Shown here piece after piece: positions 1-28,398 of a stretch of DNA of 64,000 nucleotides. The notes beneath the pieces were generated by a model that was given only the letters and a program-made list of their open reading frames with translations, did not search any database and had not been told where the DNA came from. This stretch comes from Sacculina carcini (lineage: Eukaryota > Arthropoda > Thecostraca > Sacculinidae), in NCBI GenBank assembly GCA_916048095.2, contig OU696570.1, positions 10,028,316 to 10,092,315 on the forward strand, read 5' to 3'. Both the position numbers and the translations under genes were made by a program. Every line of letters begins with the position of its first letter. Positions within the stretch are counted from its first letter, which is position 1.

Positions 1-944
1 CGAATAGCGGACGTTATTATGTCTTGAAACAAGTCAACAGCCTCATCAGCTCCAAGAGCGGACAATACGTCCCATGAAAACAGGTTGAGCCGCTGTCTGA
101 GTCCGCCCCAGTCAGCCCTCTTGTAGTCGAACGCGCGTGAGCGACTCACAAGTGGAGCGCGTGTGAGCAGCACCTGTACACAGGCGACAACCGCACGATG
201 GTCGGAATCGAACACATATACATACATATACACATACACATATCGTTGTATAGCGAAAGGTCAAGGAACGTGCTGTGCGCGCCAGTCGGGCTCAAAATCA
301 GCTGACTACAGTCTGCACGCTCAAATACGTCCAACAGAGTGGCGGTTAATGACCGTTGGCTGCCAACGACCGCAGACCCATTCACCGACCAACTGATTTG
401 GGGCAGGTTAAAGTCGCCCTGGATAAGCAGCGGCAAACCAGTCTGGTGGAGCTTGTCGATCACATTCACAATCTCATCAACAGATCCGGAGTCATTGAGA
501 GCCCGGTAAAAACCTGCGTTCAGCATTGAGCGACCAGAGGGACACAACTGTGTGACCACACACTCACAGTCGCCTTCCAAGTCAGTTCTCCGCTTTGGTT
601 TAAGGCTACATCTGGTGATAATCAACACCCCACCGCCCTTTGTGCTTCTGTCTCGGCGGAATATTCGATGATTGGGGAGGAAAGACTGGACTTAATTGTC
701 AATAACATAGTCTTTCACCCAAGTCTGTTAGGTTGAGATCATCAAAATCCGCCAGTAGAACGCAGCACGCACGCAAAGTGGCCAGCTTATTCTTCAGGCG
801 TCTTACGTTTTGATAGAAGACACTGACCTTGTCGTTCGCCATGTCCGAGAAGCAAATCTTATCCAAGTTTAGAGCCAAGTCGGCGATCAAAAACGAACAA
901 ATACAAATCCACAGGAGCATTAACCGCACACGTCCGTACACCAT
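1..944 (-). pseudogene. Non-LTR retrotransposon ORF2 remnant: AP-endonuclease region, running off the window edge
   Basis: Minus-strand coding remnant of an endonuclease/reverse-transcriptase polyprotein. Near 800-840 it reads FYQNVRRLKNKL, the usual start of LINE AP-endonucleases. At 146-628 it contains LLIQGDFNLPQISW, the catalytic-core GDFN region, followed by an in-frame continuation at 1-145 reading FDYKRADWGGLRQRL, typical of the linker before the reverse transcriptase. The frame is broken: a stop near 699, loss of the middle of the endonuclease, and a TACA-type microsatellite at about 205-245. The RT domain would lie beyond position 1. Family placement (jockey/CR1-like) is inferred from motif style only. 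Confidence 0.75.
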
Positions 945-1245
945 GACCGCCAGCGCACAACTGACCTAGCAACCTTGCAACGAGAAATTAGTATCCTGAG
1001 GATGAAGCCAGGTTTCCTGAAGGGCGATGATTTTCGGAGATGTGGAATAAAAATACTGTTCACATTCAGCTCATTTTGATCCTAGCCCCCGGCAATTCCA
1101 CTGCAATAATAACAACGACATAGCATCACTCATTAAAATATTAAGAATAATTTGAAAGAGGCGTCACGATGTGTCGCTGCTGTCCCCGTCGTCACCAGGG
1201 ACAGCAATAGCGTCGATCTCGCGGACCGACGACTGCGACAACCAG

Positions 1246-1356
1246 TGCGGCAGTGCACTTAGCAGCGCTCCGCAGTGCAGGGTTGCTCGCCATGATCGAA
1301 CTCCCCACACTGCGCACATCGAGCCTCACCGCGACAGTTCCGTGAGACATGGCCAT
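1246..1356. repeat. 111-bp direct repeat, copy 1 (second copy 1821-1931)
   Basis: Near-identical to 1821-1931 with only a few substitutions. The repeated piece encodes, on the minus strand, part of the zinc-knuckle region of the LINE ORF1 remnant, so the element contains a displaced partial duplicate 575 bp away. Confidence 0.85.
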
Positions 1357-1820
1357 CTCGGCGTCTCTCTGACTAGCGGCTTTTTGACGGAGCTGTAGTT
1401 GTGCTCCGCCTCTGGTTGGTTACTAGTCACAAAGGACTTTCGTTTCTGATCCGAGAGTTTTTTCGGTCTCGGCTCTGTTTGTGATGGTGGTGTGCTCATG
1501 TGTGTTGATTTCGTTGATGTGGATGAGGATGGTGCAGAAGATGATGGTTTTGGTGGGATGGGTGTGAATTTCACGAGAGGCGGCAGTTCAACCAGCTCAG
1601 CCTGAGTGCCGATGGATACACATTGGACTGGCTTTTGTACTGCAACGGCAAAAGACTTTGATAAATTTGGCGTTGTTCTCCCCTCTCCATTTTTCTCGCT
1701 TCAAGAAATGATACGTTTTGATTTGCATGGATTGCGCAAATTTATTTTTCTTATTTCCAGATCACACACTCAGTGCTACCGGCGGCGTGCCCGGTGCTGC
1801 GGCAGTGCACGCAGCAGCGC

Positions 1821-1931
1821 TGCGGCAGTGCACGTAGCAGCGCTCCGCAGTGCAGGGTTGCTCGCCATGATCGAACTCCCCACACTGCGCACATCGAGCC
1901 TCACCGCGACAGCTCCGTGAGACATGGCCAT
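1821..1931. repeat. 111-bp direct repeat, copy 2
   Basis: Partner of 1246-1356. This copy is in the expected position within the ORF1 zinc-knuckle block; the other copy is downstream of the ORF1 tail in transcript orientation. Confidence 0.85.
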
Positions 1932-2485
1932 ATTTCTGACATCGGTAACACCTCAGGGGATCCTGGACAAATACCCTCACCTCATATCTCATATACTCAG
2001 CGAAAATGTGATCTGGTGTGGTGGACGATTAAAAAGTCAGAACTAGGAGTGGCGTGGGTCGGGTCTGACCGTAGCGTGGGGTGACCACACGACGGCATCA
2101 GTCGGGCTGTCTGCTTGGCGTTGCTTGTCTTCACAATAAGTGATCCATCAAATGGGGTTTGACACTCAAAGCGTGTTTTGCCGAAGAAACACTCAAGTTG
2201 AGCACATGGCCAGAAATGGCCGATGTGCCTGAACGTGAAACCTTCGTTTTTGGTCTTGATTATGACAAAAGCGCCATTCGGGTCGAGTTTGTTTTCGCTT
2301 GTCTTAGCGCCTGCGCTGGTCTGATCCCCGTCAATTACTTTCGCATTCATTTCCGTTTTCGATGCCGCGTCATTGGTGGAGTTTGGTTTTTGACCTGCCA
2401 TGCTCGTTTCCCCTGAATTAGATACCGCATTGGTTTTAGATTTCAGAGCCGGGTCTTGTGGTTCAACGACCTCGTTGATCATGGA

Positions 2486-3885
2486 GCACTCGCTCAGACG
2501 AGTCGTCTGAGCGACGCTCGGAGGAGCTGGTTTTCCGAGTCCCCGGAGGACCCGCGGACTCCCTTCCGTGGCCGGTCATTGACCGATCACGAAACTACTG
2601 CGCACGCACACAAACACACACACACACACACACACCACTATATATAAAAACTGTATATTATGAGGGACGGGAAAAGTCAGGTATGTCTGTCCGATGTCCA
2701 AACACGATTATGTATATTCTGTAAGTTATTTTCGTATCGGATGCGCTGCGGTATTTGTCGTATGTACGTATTTATGTCACAATTCGCAGCGAGGTGTATG
2801 TAAATGCTTGCTTGCACGCGAGTCGGTGTATATGTGTGAATGCGTTGTGAGAGGGTGCATGTGTGTACGTTTGCAAGGGTCCTTGGTAATTAGACCGCTC
2901 GATGATGCAAGGTTTCATCTGTCAGTGTGTCTGGCTATTTTTGCAGCATTGTGGAGTTAGGATTGGACGTGTAAGTGTGAGCTTTGCGGGGAAGTTGTGA
3001 GAGTGATTGTGCTTGCGCGTGCGAGGTTTGAGAGTGATCGTGTGCCGTGTTAACGGTGTCAATTGCGAGTGTTTATGCGTGCGAGTGCTTTCATCGTTTT
3101 CGATCTCTATTTCTCTTTACTTCAGAATAGACGTTTCTCTTTTTCTCTTGTGTTCGTTGAAATCACACACACCACCAAGCGGCCGACTCTGCTGTGTGGC
3201 TTCAAGCTATCAGTTGTATGCAAGCTTGCCGAGTCATTGCGTAGTCATTGATATTTTCTTTGATTCGCTATGTATTTTTGTGAATCGATGACGCAATTCA
3301 ATTGGCTAGTTTTTTTTAGCATATCACATACGCTGACTGATGCAGGTCCGGTGGAAATGACAGCAAGCAATGACAGAAATGTCAGAAAAGTAGGCAAGCG
3401 AGGCTGATGCACCGTTGAAGAAGAAGGGACACGTGATGATATTGATGAGAAGGATGCACTAACACTTAGTGCACTTACTTAACACTTAGCACTAACACTC
3501 GCGCGGCAATCGTGATAGGAACGGTCCCCGGTTCTTTAACGTGTGTATAAATAATGGGACACTTTGATGTGTCGTTCATTACAGTTATCAAACACAATCG
3601 AAGGTGATATACCAGAGATTTTAGCAGAAATAGACGTAGCGGCAAAGTTAGAGGAAAGCTTAAATAGGCGTCAGTCACAATGTGTTTGATTCTCCCACTT
3701 TAAGCTCACTTGTGTTGTCACTGTTTGGTAGGTCAAGTTATTTCAGCCTTACAAATTTGCACCCTCAAGACAGACAGACAGACAGCTAACGGACATTTAT
3801 CACTTTCCTTGAGCTGGCATCGCTGTCTATACTGAATATTGTATGAGTGACCGCGTTAACGCACACATAAACATGCACACACAAG

Positions 3886-3919
<34 letters not shown>

Positions 3920-4240
3920 CACTTATGGCGTTGGTACAGTTTTTTTGGGGCGCTCAAAGTAAACAAACGGAATCTGGTTCAGTGTGGTCGCATGAATCAC
4001 GAGTTATTTCCGACAGAGACAGACAGATGAATGCAGTCCCAAACACACACACACACACACGCATACACACATACACATACTTTATCTGAATTGTTGCGTC
4101 TGTCGGTTGGTTTGAGTAGTGCAATCACAGTTGTGATTATGCGTTTGTGTGCGTATGTTTTGCCATTTCTCCGCTGTTGGCTTTGTCTGTCAGTAGTGAC
4201 ATCGTCGTCTTTTTCACTCGGACATTTGTGGTGAGTGTGG
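2486..4240. other. Non-coding stretch, TG/CA-rich
   Basis: No coding region or RNA gene recognised. It holds a (CA)n tract at about 2605-2636, TG-rich sequence to 3100, a (CA)/(TA) tract at about 3880-3920, and another (CA)n at about 4042-4080. It may contain upstream regulatory sequence of the ZIP gene, but nothing in it identifies a promoter. Confidence 0.6.
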
Positions 4241-4945
4241 TGACCTCCAATTAGCGGAAACTTGCTTGGTACCGATCAAAAGCGTATCAAGATACACCTC
4301 CAAATAGTGGATACCTCCAAATAGCGGAAAACGAGGGTACTGGGTGCTTCTCAAATGCAGAGTTCAATGTTAAACGCCTAAGTGACAGCTGCTACACGGG
4401 AAGAAGCTGAAGCTCATGAAAACACAGGTGTACCCCATGTATCTCGCTGCTACTGCAGAACCGACCCTATCCACGTTATGACGCCACAAGGACGAAATAC
4501 GTATTAGAGAGGGCCACATCCCCAGAATGCATGACACAACACATGACTGATATCGGATACCCATTTACTGCTAGGTGGACAGGGGCTGTTGGATTATAGA
4601 ATTTGCCCAAGAAATTATGCCCCGGGCTTGGAACCACGGACGTCCCGCTTCTGAGGCGGGTGTGCTAAGCACTACACCACGGAGCACTTCTATGAAACGT
4701 GACTCTCATGCAAATTGCAGTCTACCAAATCCATAACCTCCAGGGAGGGGAGGTCCCACGCCGTAGACGTCACAGCTCCAGGACCGTAGCTGATGTATAC
4801 TGTGGTTTTAAAATTATTGGAAAAATCATTTGAGAAAGATATATAATGGTGAATAATAAGGGATTTTTGTGAAAATGGACGATTCACAGTGGAAAAGGTT
4901 GATAATCATTGTTGCAGAGCACATCTCCAAATAGCGGAAACCTCC
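4241..4945. mobile_element. Composite of a mariner/pogo-like repeat interrupted by a SINE
   Basis: The motif ACCTCCAA(A/T)TAGCGGAAA recurs at about 4242-4260, 4312-4330 and 4924-4940, with a partial copy at 4295-4310. It resembles the TIR-proximal sequence of pogo/Tigger-like MITEs and brackets an inserted SINE on the opposite strand. Boundaries are approximate and the superfamily is inferred. Confidence 0.45.
4400..4688 (-). mobile_element. tRNA-derived SINE (minus strand)
   Basis: Read on the minus strand, 4625-4688 looks like a tRNA head. There is an A-box-like TGGTGTAGTGCTTAGCA, an anticodon-like stem-loop (CCCGC/GCGGG around a 7-nt loop), and a B box GGTTCCAAGCC. The acceptor stem does not pair and a unique non-tRNA body follows towards 4400. 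It is therefore a Pol III-type SINE rather than a working tRNA. The body includes TAGCAGTAAATGGGTA. Confidence 0.65.
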
Positions 4946-5154
4946 AAATTGCAATTGTTTTTCTGTCCCTTTAAATACATATCCCTTAACCAGTTATCCT
5001 TCATCCAAATGACCAAAAACCAAAGGCAAGTTTTACCAGATTGAACTAGACTCCACGAATTGTCTTGGAATAGATGCATTTTGTACTGATTTTGCCGCCA
5101 ATACGTTTTTGTGAGCTCACCTGTGTGCGCGTGTGTATGCTGGTGCTGCAGACG

Positions 5155-21484
<16,330 letters not shown>

Positions 21485-21499
21485 TACGGCCGGTTTGTA

Positions 21500-21815
21500 C
21501 CTCTCGATACACACACAAACACACACAGACATACACATCTGCAAACACACACACACACACATACACACATACATTTGCGCACAAATACACATATACACAC
21601 ATACACACACAGACATACACACATACTTATATACACATACACATACGCATATACATATTTACACACATATATATGTATATATATACATATACACATATAC
21701 TTACACACTTATACTTACACACACGTACACATATACATGCACTCACACACATACACTCACACACATACACTCACACACATACACACAACCACATACATGC
21801 ACACGTGTATATTGC
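21500..21815. repeat. Complex (CA)/(TACACA) microsatellite
   Basis: About 300 bp of interleaved CACACA and TACACA units directly after the ZIP stop codon. It creates long spurious open frames on both strands. Confidence 0.9.
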
Positions 21816-21985
21816 TTGGCTTACGGTTTTGTCTAGCGATAGAGTAATGTACGGCATTTTTGCGTATTTTAGCTGGATAATAATGTGTTATCACGAAAAT
21901 GTGTGATTATACAGCTAATATGTTGGAAAGTATGCGCGTGTTTGTTGTGGATTTTTTGCGACAAAACAAGTTTTTCTATAATTAA

Positions 21986-21991
21986 AATAAA
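21986..21991 (+). promoter_or_regulatory. Candidate polyadenylation signal AATAAA for the ZIP gene
   Basis: A canonical AATAAA about 500 bp after the stop codon, in A-rich sequence. Position and strand fit the ZIP 3' UTR, but no cleavage site can be shown. Confidence 0.35.
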
Positions 21992-22099
21992 AATACGTTT
22001 TTGAAAAGCATATTTCATTGTTTGCACATATTGGGATATAACAATTGAGCAAGTGCACACACACACACACACGCGCGTATGCATGTGCGTACACGTTGA

Positions 22100-22391
22100 C
22101 ATTTTCATACTCTCAGATTAACACACATAGTGGTGTGTGTATGTTCTGCATACTTGAAATCTCATACGCTCAGCTGCATTTATACCGCGCATACTGGCAC
22201 TTGCTATTGTGAGAAAAGTTTATTTACCGAAAATAATTAACGATGTATATGGAAAAATAGAAAACGATTAACGAAATATTTACCGAAATGTGTACCGAAT
22301 TTTTTCTTCTGATTCTCTACGATTTTTTTATAAATGCATATATTTTATTTTGTATGGCGGTGTATCCTGCATTGTATGTTAAAATAGCTTT

Positions 22392-22422
<31 letters not shown>

Positions 22423-25400
22423 CAGTGTGTAAGTTTATGAATGACTGTCTTTAAATGTGTGTGAAGTTTGTGATTTATTTGTATCTGAGTTTTATTAATG
22501 TGTGCCAGTTTTTTATTTGCCTATGAAATGTTAAGTTATAAAACTTCATATGTAATTTTGATATATTTTTCATGTTTAATTTTAATATAGTTGTATTTTA
22601 TTTGTTCGCATATTTGTTCGTTTTTATCCGTCATAATATATAGGAAATATTCTCGCCATGGTCATTCAATGACTCTAATATTTGTCATTAGTTTGCAAGT
22701 ATTATGGCTGACTTAATTCTAGTTTGTGTTTCTGTGCTTGCCGTCACTTTGCTTATTTTATTGTATTTGGTGATTGCCTAATAATTTGATATTTACCTTT
22801 AATTGCTTGATGGATAGTGTTTCAATGTGTGCTCTAGGAATTGAAGTACCTATATTTACATGTTGCGAAATACTTCTGAAATACGCTGAGACGTTTAAAT
22901 ACCACTGTTTACGGCTCCACTATTTCGGCAACGTAAACATGAAGATTTAATTTGAGGTGTCAGTGTGTCGTATTTGGAAATGTTTTATATGTGCCTGTGC
23001 CCATTTAGTGATGTATGGTCCTATACTTAATATATCGATTCTTCTTGACTGTTCCTGTGCTGTGTTCGTGTATGTGTCCTCCTTTTGGGGACTGCTTTAG
23101 CTGACATGTTTGCTATGTGACTTTGCCCTTGTATATTTACGCTCGTTTTCTGTGGCATTGTCCCGTGTGACATCAATATACTCACTCCGTTTTGTGTGTC
23201 CTGCAGTTTTGAATAATATTTGCTTAGTTGTGATTAAGCTGGCCCAACAGGTCATTTTTCATTGCTGTGGTTCAGACAAAAATCCCTTGTATTGGAGACC
23301 AAGAGTCAATTATTTATAGAGTTCATGTGAGTATTGTATCAGTCCCCTAATTCCTAGAGAAGTGAAGACAATGACTCGACATTTTAAAAGATTATTGAGT
23401 TATGGAAACGTTATTGAGGGTCTAATTCAGCTAGGGTTGAAACAATGGTCCAGTCCAGAATAGCATTGGGTTGATTCACATTGCATTAAGCTTCTAGGTT
23501 GTGGTCGTACGACCTCACCGTGCCACCATCATCTGTGCGGAATCACCGATTTTCATCCGACTGTGCGATGCATCAAGAGTGATTTGAGGACCACTCTTCT
23601 CTTTGAAGTCTCCTTCCTATAATGAGCCACGGTTAACCAGAAAGACACAAGTGAAAGGCTGATGTTATACGCAGCCATTTCTGACAAAGTTCATCGAGTC
23701 GTCGCACACTACTTCCCTGCTGAGGGTTCCATGAATCTTAAAAATTCGTCGGCATCCGTTTATGATATCCGGTGTTCCCCACCATTGCATTGTTTGGTCG
23801 AGTACTCGATGAGCGGTGTGAAGAACGGAAGTGGAGGTGTAAGGTGAACCACATCCACCGCTGATAGAAGGACTAAACAAGTGACTGATTTTCAGCACTT
23901 TACCATAGACCATAGCTGAAGTCGTCTGCAAGCTATACTCTTAGTTTTGTTAAACATTAGTGACTAGGTGTAAGTATTGTTTGAATGAGTTGGATGCAAG
24001 CTTCATAAATTTTGCCAATTGTCTCCAGTAGATTACTTGATTATTGCTCATTCCTCATGTCATACCCTGTGGAATGATAATGATGAATATCATGGGAGCC
24101 GTATCTAGTCTGGTTGATCTGGTCTCACACAGGAAATGATTCATTCATATTCGTAAAATTTCAGAATATTTTCTGGAGTTTTCTCGGGTCTCTGACTGAA
24201 TTATCGACATTTCCAGTGAGGTTTTCTCGCTAGAGTAAATGAATGGATTTTCCTCAGTTATTTAGCGTTTCGTCTTTACTGAAGGCGATCTTGCACATGA
24301 AGTCTCTAGCAACGCTCAAATTCCTCGCTCTGCTACATTTCAACGTGAACGGGCTCTCAAACAATCCCCTCTGTTGGGTCTCTGGTACATCCATGCAGTT
24401 ATCATCAAGGCTCATTAGCAATCAAGCTTACCAAGTAGGTAATGATCGCAAAAGTTGCTGATAGTCACCATTCATTTACGTGTCATGCATTTATGGTTTT
24501 AAAAATTGGTAATCATATGAATTAAATATGTGAAAGCGAAGATTCTACGTTTTGTTTCAGTAATCACAGATACGAGTATGTTGTTATTATGTTGTTAGTA
24601 TGCTGTTAGTATGTTGTTAGTATGTTGCTTACCTTAGCTTGCCAAGGTAAATTGCATATTGATAAGGGTTTCAGGGAATCGTCTAAATATGGGCAAATAA
24701 CACACTTTTTCCATTTCTTGATCGGATGTCTTTTTAACTAACCTCACAACCAATCACACACATCATAACTCATGCGATCACTCAATATATTCTCTTCATG
24801 CCATTGACGTGATCAGTCGGCGTGAGATCTGTCGACTCTTGATTTCGGGACGTTTTTCACCGATGTTTTCCTGCGTTCACCGGACCATATATCACACATG
24901 TGGGTCTTGTCATTGTTGCGCCGTATTAGCTGTCATAATCAGATGAATTACGATGCTGGCAAGGGAAATCAGCCGATATCCCTGTTGTCTTTCTTTTACT
25001 CACTACAATGATTACTTTGGTGATCTTTTGATGCGCCAAAAATCAAGAAAAGTTGTGCTAAAAATCCTAAAAGTTGCATTTAAAATTTTGCAGAAACGTC
25101 ACTAAAACCCATAAAAAGCAGTGAAAATCACTAAATTATGAAAAACATACATTTTACATTCTATAACTATTACTAAAAAACTTTTTGAGCATTCGCGGTT
25201 GTGCTAGGATTGCATGCTTCATGAGCCTCAACTGTCACCTCACTGGCGACAAGGGTTTAGATGCGCTAAAAATCGCAAATAGTTGCGCTAATAAGTTGAA
25301 CTCAATGGTTCGCTAAATATCACCGATTTTAAATAATATATTAATATAATTTAAACCCTGAAATCACTCCTTAACATTACACTTTACACATAACAAACAT

Positions 25401-26180
25401 TACATGGATTTGATTGATGATGTTGATGACATTGATTATGCATTTTGAGCATTCGCGGTTGCGTTAAGATTGTGTTTCACATGCTTGTCTAGTCCGTCGA
25501 GTGTGTCGCTCTGATGCCTGATGATAACATTGAAATATACAATATAATTTGACAGACTCACTCGATGTTAATTTTCTTAAATGTTCAAAGGTTTAAATGG
25601 ATTTTGCAGATATAATATCATATCCTTATGTGGTAATTATAGTCAATTACTCTTGATCTTACAAATTGCTCTAAGGTTGATCGAAAAACATTAACACTAA
25701 AGTTTAATTTTATTGCACAAATGCACCTGCCTATAGAAGTGTTATGTCTATATTTCATTGTCTACATTGTGTCTATATGTGTCCGTATGTGGTGTTATGC
25801 ACACGCACGATGAATAGCACCATACACGGACAATGTTCACACGCCTTCCAGATACAGGATTATGCAGTTTATGTTGACAATACACGAACATATGCTGTAT
25901 TGCAATTGTAAATACAACTTTACAACTGAACATTTTTCCTGATAGTGTAGAATAGTTCTAAAAATTCAATAATTGTCCTAAATCCACATAGTTGCTCTTA
26001 AAATGAAAAAGTTCCGCTAAAAACAAAAAGATGCATTTATAACTTCTTTAATATTCACCTCAGATCAATCAAATGTGCTTGGGCTTCTCATGAGGAATAT
26101 AGTCTATTATGAAAAGGTTAAATTTGCAACAAAAGGTCCCCCTAACGATTACTTATTGATCAGTATGTATGACTTGAATA
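22100..26180. other. AT-rich intergenic stretch
   Basis: No gene recognised. Notable contents: (GT)n at about 22394-22424; an 11-13 bp tandem repeat of the type ATGTTGTTAGT at about 24575-24625; and a diverged duplicated block, with GAGCATTCGCGGTTG(T/C)G at about 25188 and 25447 and GATGCGC(C/T)AAAAATC at about 25031 and 25260. Confidence 0.5.
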
Positions 26181-26191
26181 TTTGTCCTTCC

Positions 26192-26396
26192 AGTGCAGTG
26201 TTTCTCAACCTTTTTCTCACCATAGTCGCCTTCAACACAGTGTGAGTCCTTGTGGCCCCCAGAAACAGTGTTTAGTTCCCCTAGCAGTCATTGTGGCCCC
26301 ATGCACACATGGATCGTCGCGATGCATGGTGCTTCCCATTTTTTAATTCAGTCCTTTGGTCCAAAGGGGCCATATAGCCCACGTTGAAAAACACTG
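26192..26396 (+). mobile_element. hAT-type MITE
   Basis: The left end CAGTGTTTCTCAACC and the right end (inverse) CAGTGTTTTTCAACG form a short inverted repeat typical of hAT ends. The interior contains GTGGCCCC on both sides. Flanks CTTCCAGT and CTTGCAGT match at 7 of 8 positions, with the left boundary uncertain by one base. Confidence 0.65.
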
Positions 26397-27085
26397 CTTG
26401 CAGTGGTTCCGGTGGTGAAACCTCGTTCTGCAAAGATGCGTCTTTTTTGGCAACAAGAATGTAGGTAATGCACAAATATTTTGTATATTTTGCTAAAACT
26501 GTGATTCAATGATAGAATTGAATCATGTTCTTGGTAGTGATTTTTTTATTTAAAAAATCAACCGAGCCCAAACTATCCCGTTCCCAGGTGTTTTTTTTTC
26601 AACACCGACCTCTACGTGTCTCGTTGTCACTGTTGTTCCTTCCGCATTGCCACTCCTGGTCGGGTCCAAACTATTGCATACCATCTAACAATGACTAAAG
26701 CTGTTTTTGTGTGAATAATGTTGACATAAGTGCGATCTATTTCGATAATATATCTGACTCACACCTTGGTATAAAATCTATCTAGTATTTATATCTAAAT
26801 ATCTAGTATTTAAAATAAAAAACAATTTGAAATATCAGCTGCAATAGTATTAATAATAAGCAGCATGCTGTTGTTTATACTATCAAACTTGCTATTTTTC
26901 AGCATAATAATATATTATTTTTGCGATGCATGTTCCGTTTTCTAGCATGCCCTTGAGCTTAAACATCGCATTTTAACAAACTTTACTCTCTAATTATGTA
27001 TTTAACGTGGATTTGTCACTCCTTGTCGCTACAGGGTGATATAATGCTTATATTACCGGGGCTACGACCATTTACGCCAACGTAC

Positions 27086-27542
27086 CAACTGATCCAACTC
27101 TTACTGCGATGCGATGAACACCGAGCGATAGCCACGATCATAGATAACAGTAGACCTACTGTTATCTATGCCACGATGCTACAGGTCGTGAGTGAATCTG
27201 ACAGTGGCGTATCTAGAGACTGAGTTATGTGAATGATTATCTTTGACAATTTATATCAGCTATGTGAAGTTTATGGTAGGGTAGCTTTGGTTAGGTTAGG
27301 TTAGGTAATGTTAGGTTGGGTTAGGTGGGTTAGGTTAGGCTAGACTTGGTTAGTTTAGGCTCTGTATACCTGTAATGAGGCTGGGATATAACATAGAGGT
27401 AATAAATGTAGCTTATAGCTTCTGCTTATAGCTGGTCACTCACATATTTCAGTTTCTAGATACGCCATTGTCAGATTCACTCACGGTCGGTGAGTCATCG
27501 CTCGGCCGGTGTTCATCGCATCGTATCAGCGTTGGACCAGAT
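27086..27542. mobile_element. Foldback-like element with a TTAGG-repeat loop
   Basis: Left arm (about 27086-27225) and right arm (about 27449-27542) are inverted copies: both contain GTGAGTGAATCTGACA(G/A)TGG and CGATGCGATGAACACCG in inverse orientation. The 220-bp loop holds degenerate TTAGG repeats. The left arm is longer because of a small palindromic insertion at 27139-27169. Confidence 0.7.
27289..27358 (+). repeat. Degenerate (TTAGG)n tract
   Basis: About ten GGTTA/TTAGG units, some degenerate, in the loop of the inverted repeat. TTAGG is the telomere repeat of many arthropods. Confidence 0.8.
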
Positions 27543-27544
27543 GG

Positions 27545-28395
27545 ACCGGATGCAATGTGTTTCAGCAAATGTTTTTATTCAGTGAAAAACGGTATTGTTT
27601 TTCCATTGTGGTTAAATTTACACTTTATCTGTGATGCTTATACTAGCAAACCGGCAAGTGCTATGGTGATATGGTTAAGTTATTAACAGATATATAAAAG
27701 TGGTTGTGTTTCTGTTTCATTGCTACAAGGAGACATCAATGTGATAACAGGTCAGACGCCTGCTAAATTTAGGAATGTTTACCTGTTATTCGTCAAATGC
27801 GTGATATAACATCGTTTGTGAAGCGTGTTTATAAAGCATACTTTGGCATGTTCTTGGCCATCAGGATAATGAATTAGTGCATGAGTCGTAGTGTGTGTCA
27901 TGTCTGCGAGGAAATCCTGCGTGACTGGGTCAAATTTAAACGCGATGCGGGGATTCCTTTCGAAATTTCGATGATGTGGCGAGAGCCGACGGACCACACA
28001 ACTGATTGCTAGTTTTGTCTGGTCAATCCCAAGAGCACTGGCAAGAAAAACAGACACAACATTCTATATCCTAGCATACCTTCAGCGATCCGACCCACTA
28101 TACATTCCGTTGACCTCCCACTTCCAGGTTTTAAAAGATTGCTTCCACCTGGAGATTTGGGCAGTGTCCATGATGGAGACTACTGATGAAACTCGAGAAA
28201 CGTTTTCAGAATCTTGTGGGAAAAAGTTTGTCAGAAATATGAATCACAAGCGGAGGACTGCATGACTTTCATTTGTGGCCGAGACGGCAGTTTCTCGATA
28301 ATTAGAAAGCTGGCAACTATGAACCCCTTGTAGCGAATATGCTGTCAGCTTTCAGCTTTTTGAAATCTTCTATACAGCACGAATGCCAGACTCCT
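27545..28395. other. Intergenic stretch with possible transposon-protein remnants
   Basis: No intact gene. 28080-28395 directly precedes, and is interrupted by, a Harbinger element; it probably belongs to the transposon fragment that resumes at 29264. An open minus-strand stretch at 27779-28057 was not recognised. Confidence 0.4.
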
Positions 28396-28398
28396 TTA

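Larger units (their letters stand above)
1246..2482 (-). pseudogene. Non-LTR retrotransposon ORF1 (gag-like, CCHC zinc-knuckle) remnant
   Basis: Lies just 5' of the ORF2 remnant on the same strand, the normal ORF1-ORF2 order of LINEs. The first open block (1997-2482) is a Lys/Ser-rich leader ending with a segment like the nucleic-acid-binding part of gag (FDGSLIVKTSNAKQTARLM). After a frameshift and apparent deletion, 1762-1992 encodes two zinc knuckles, CYRCQKYGHVSRSC then CAQCGEFDHGEQPC, preceded by FVQDPLRCYRC. A Ser/Pro/Lys-rich tail follows at 1326-1574. The protein would bind the element's RNA. It cannot be translated as one chain here, so this is a dead copy. Confidence 0.75.

Noticed and set aside
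22860..23960. Open stretches at 23110-23319 and 23662-23931 as genes
   Set aside because: Short, with no family motif, no splice context and both strands partly open.
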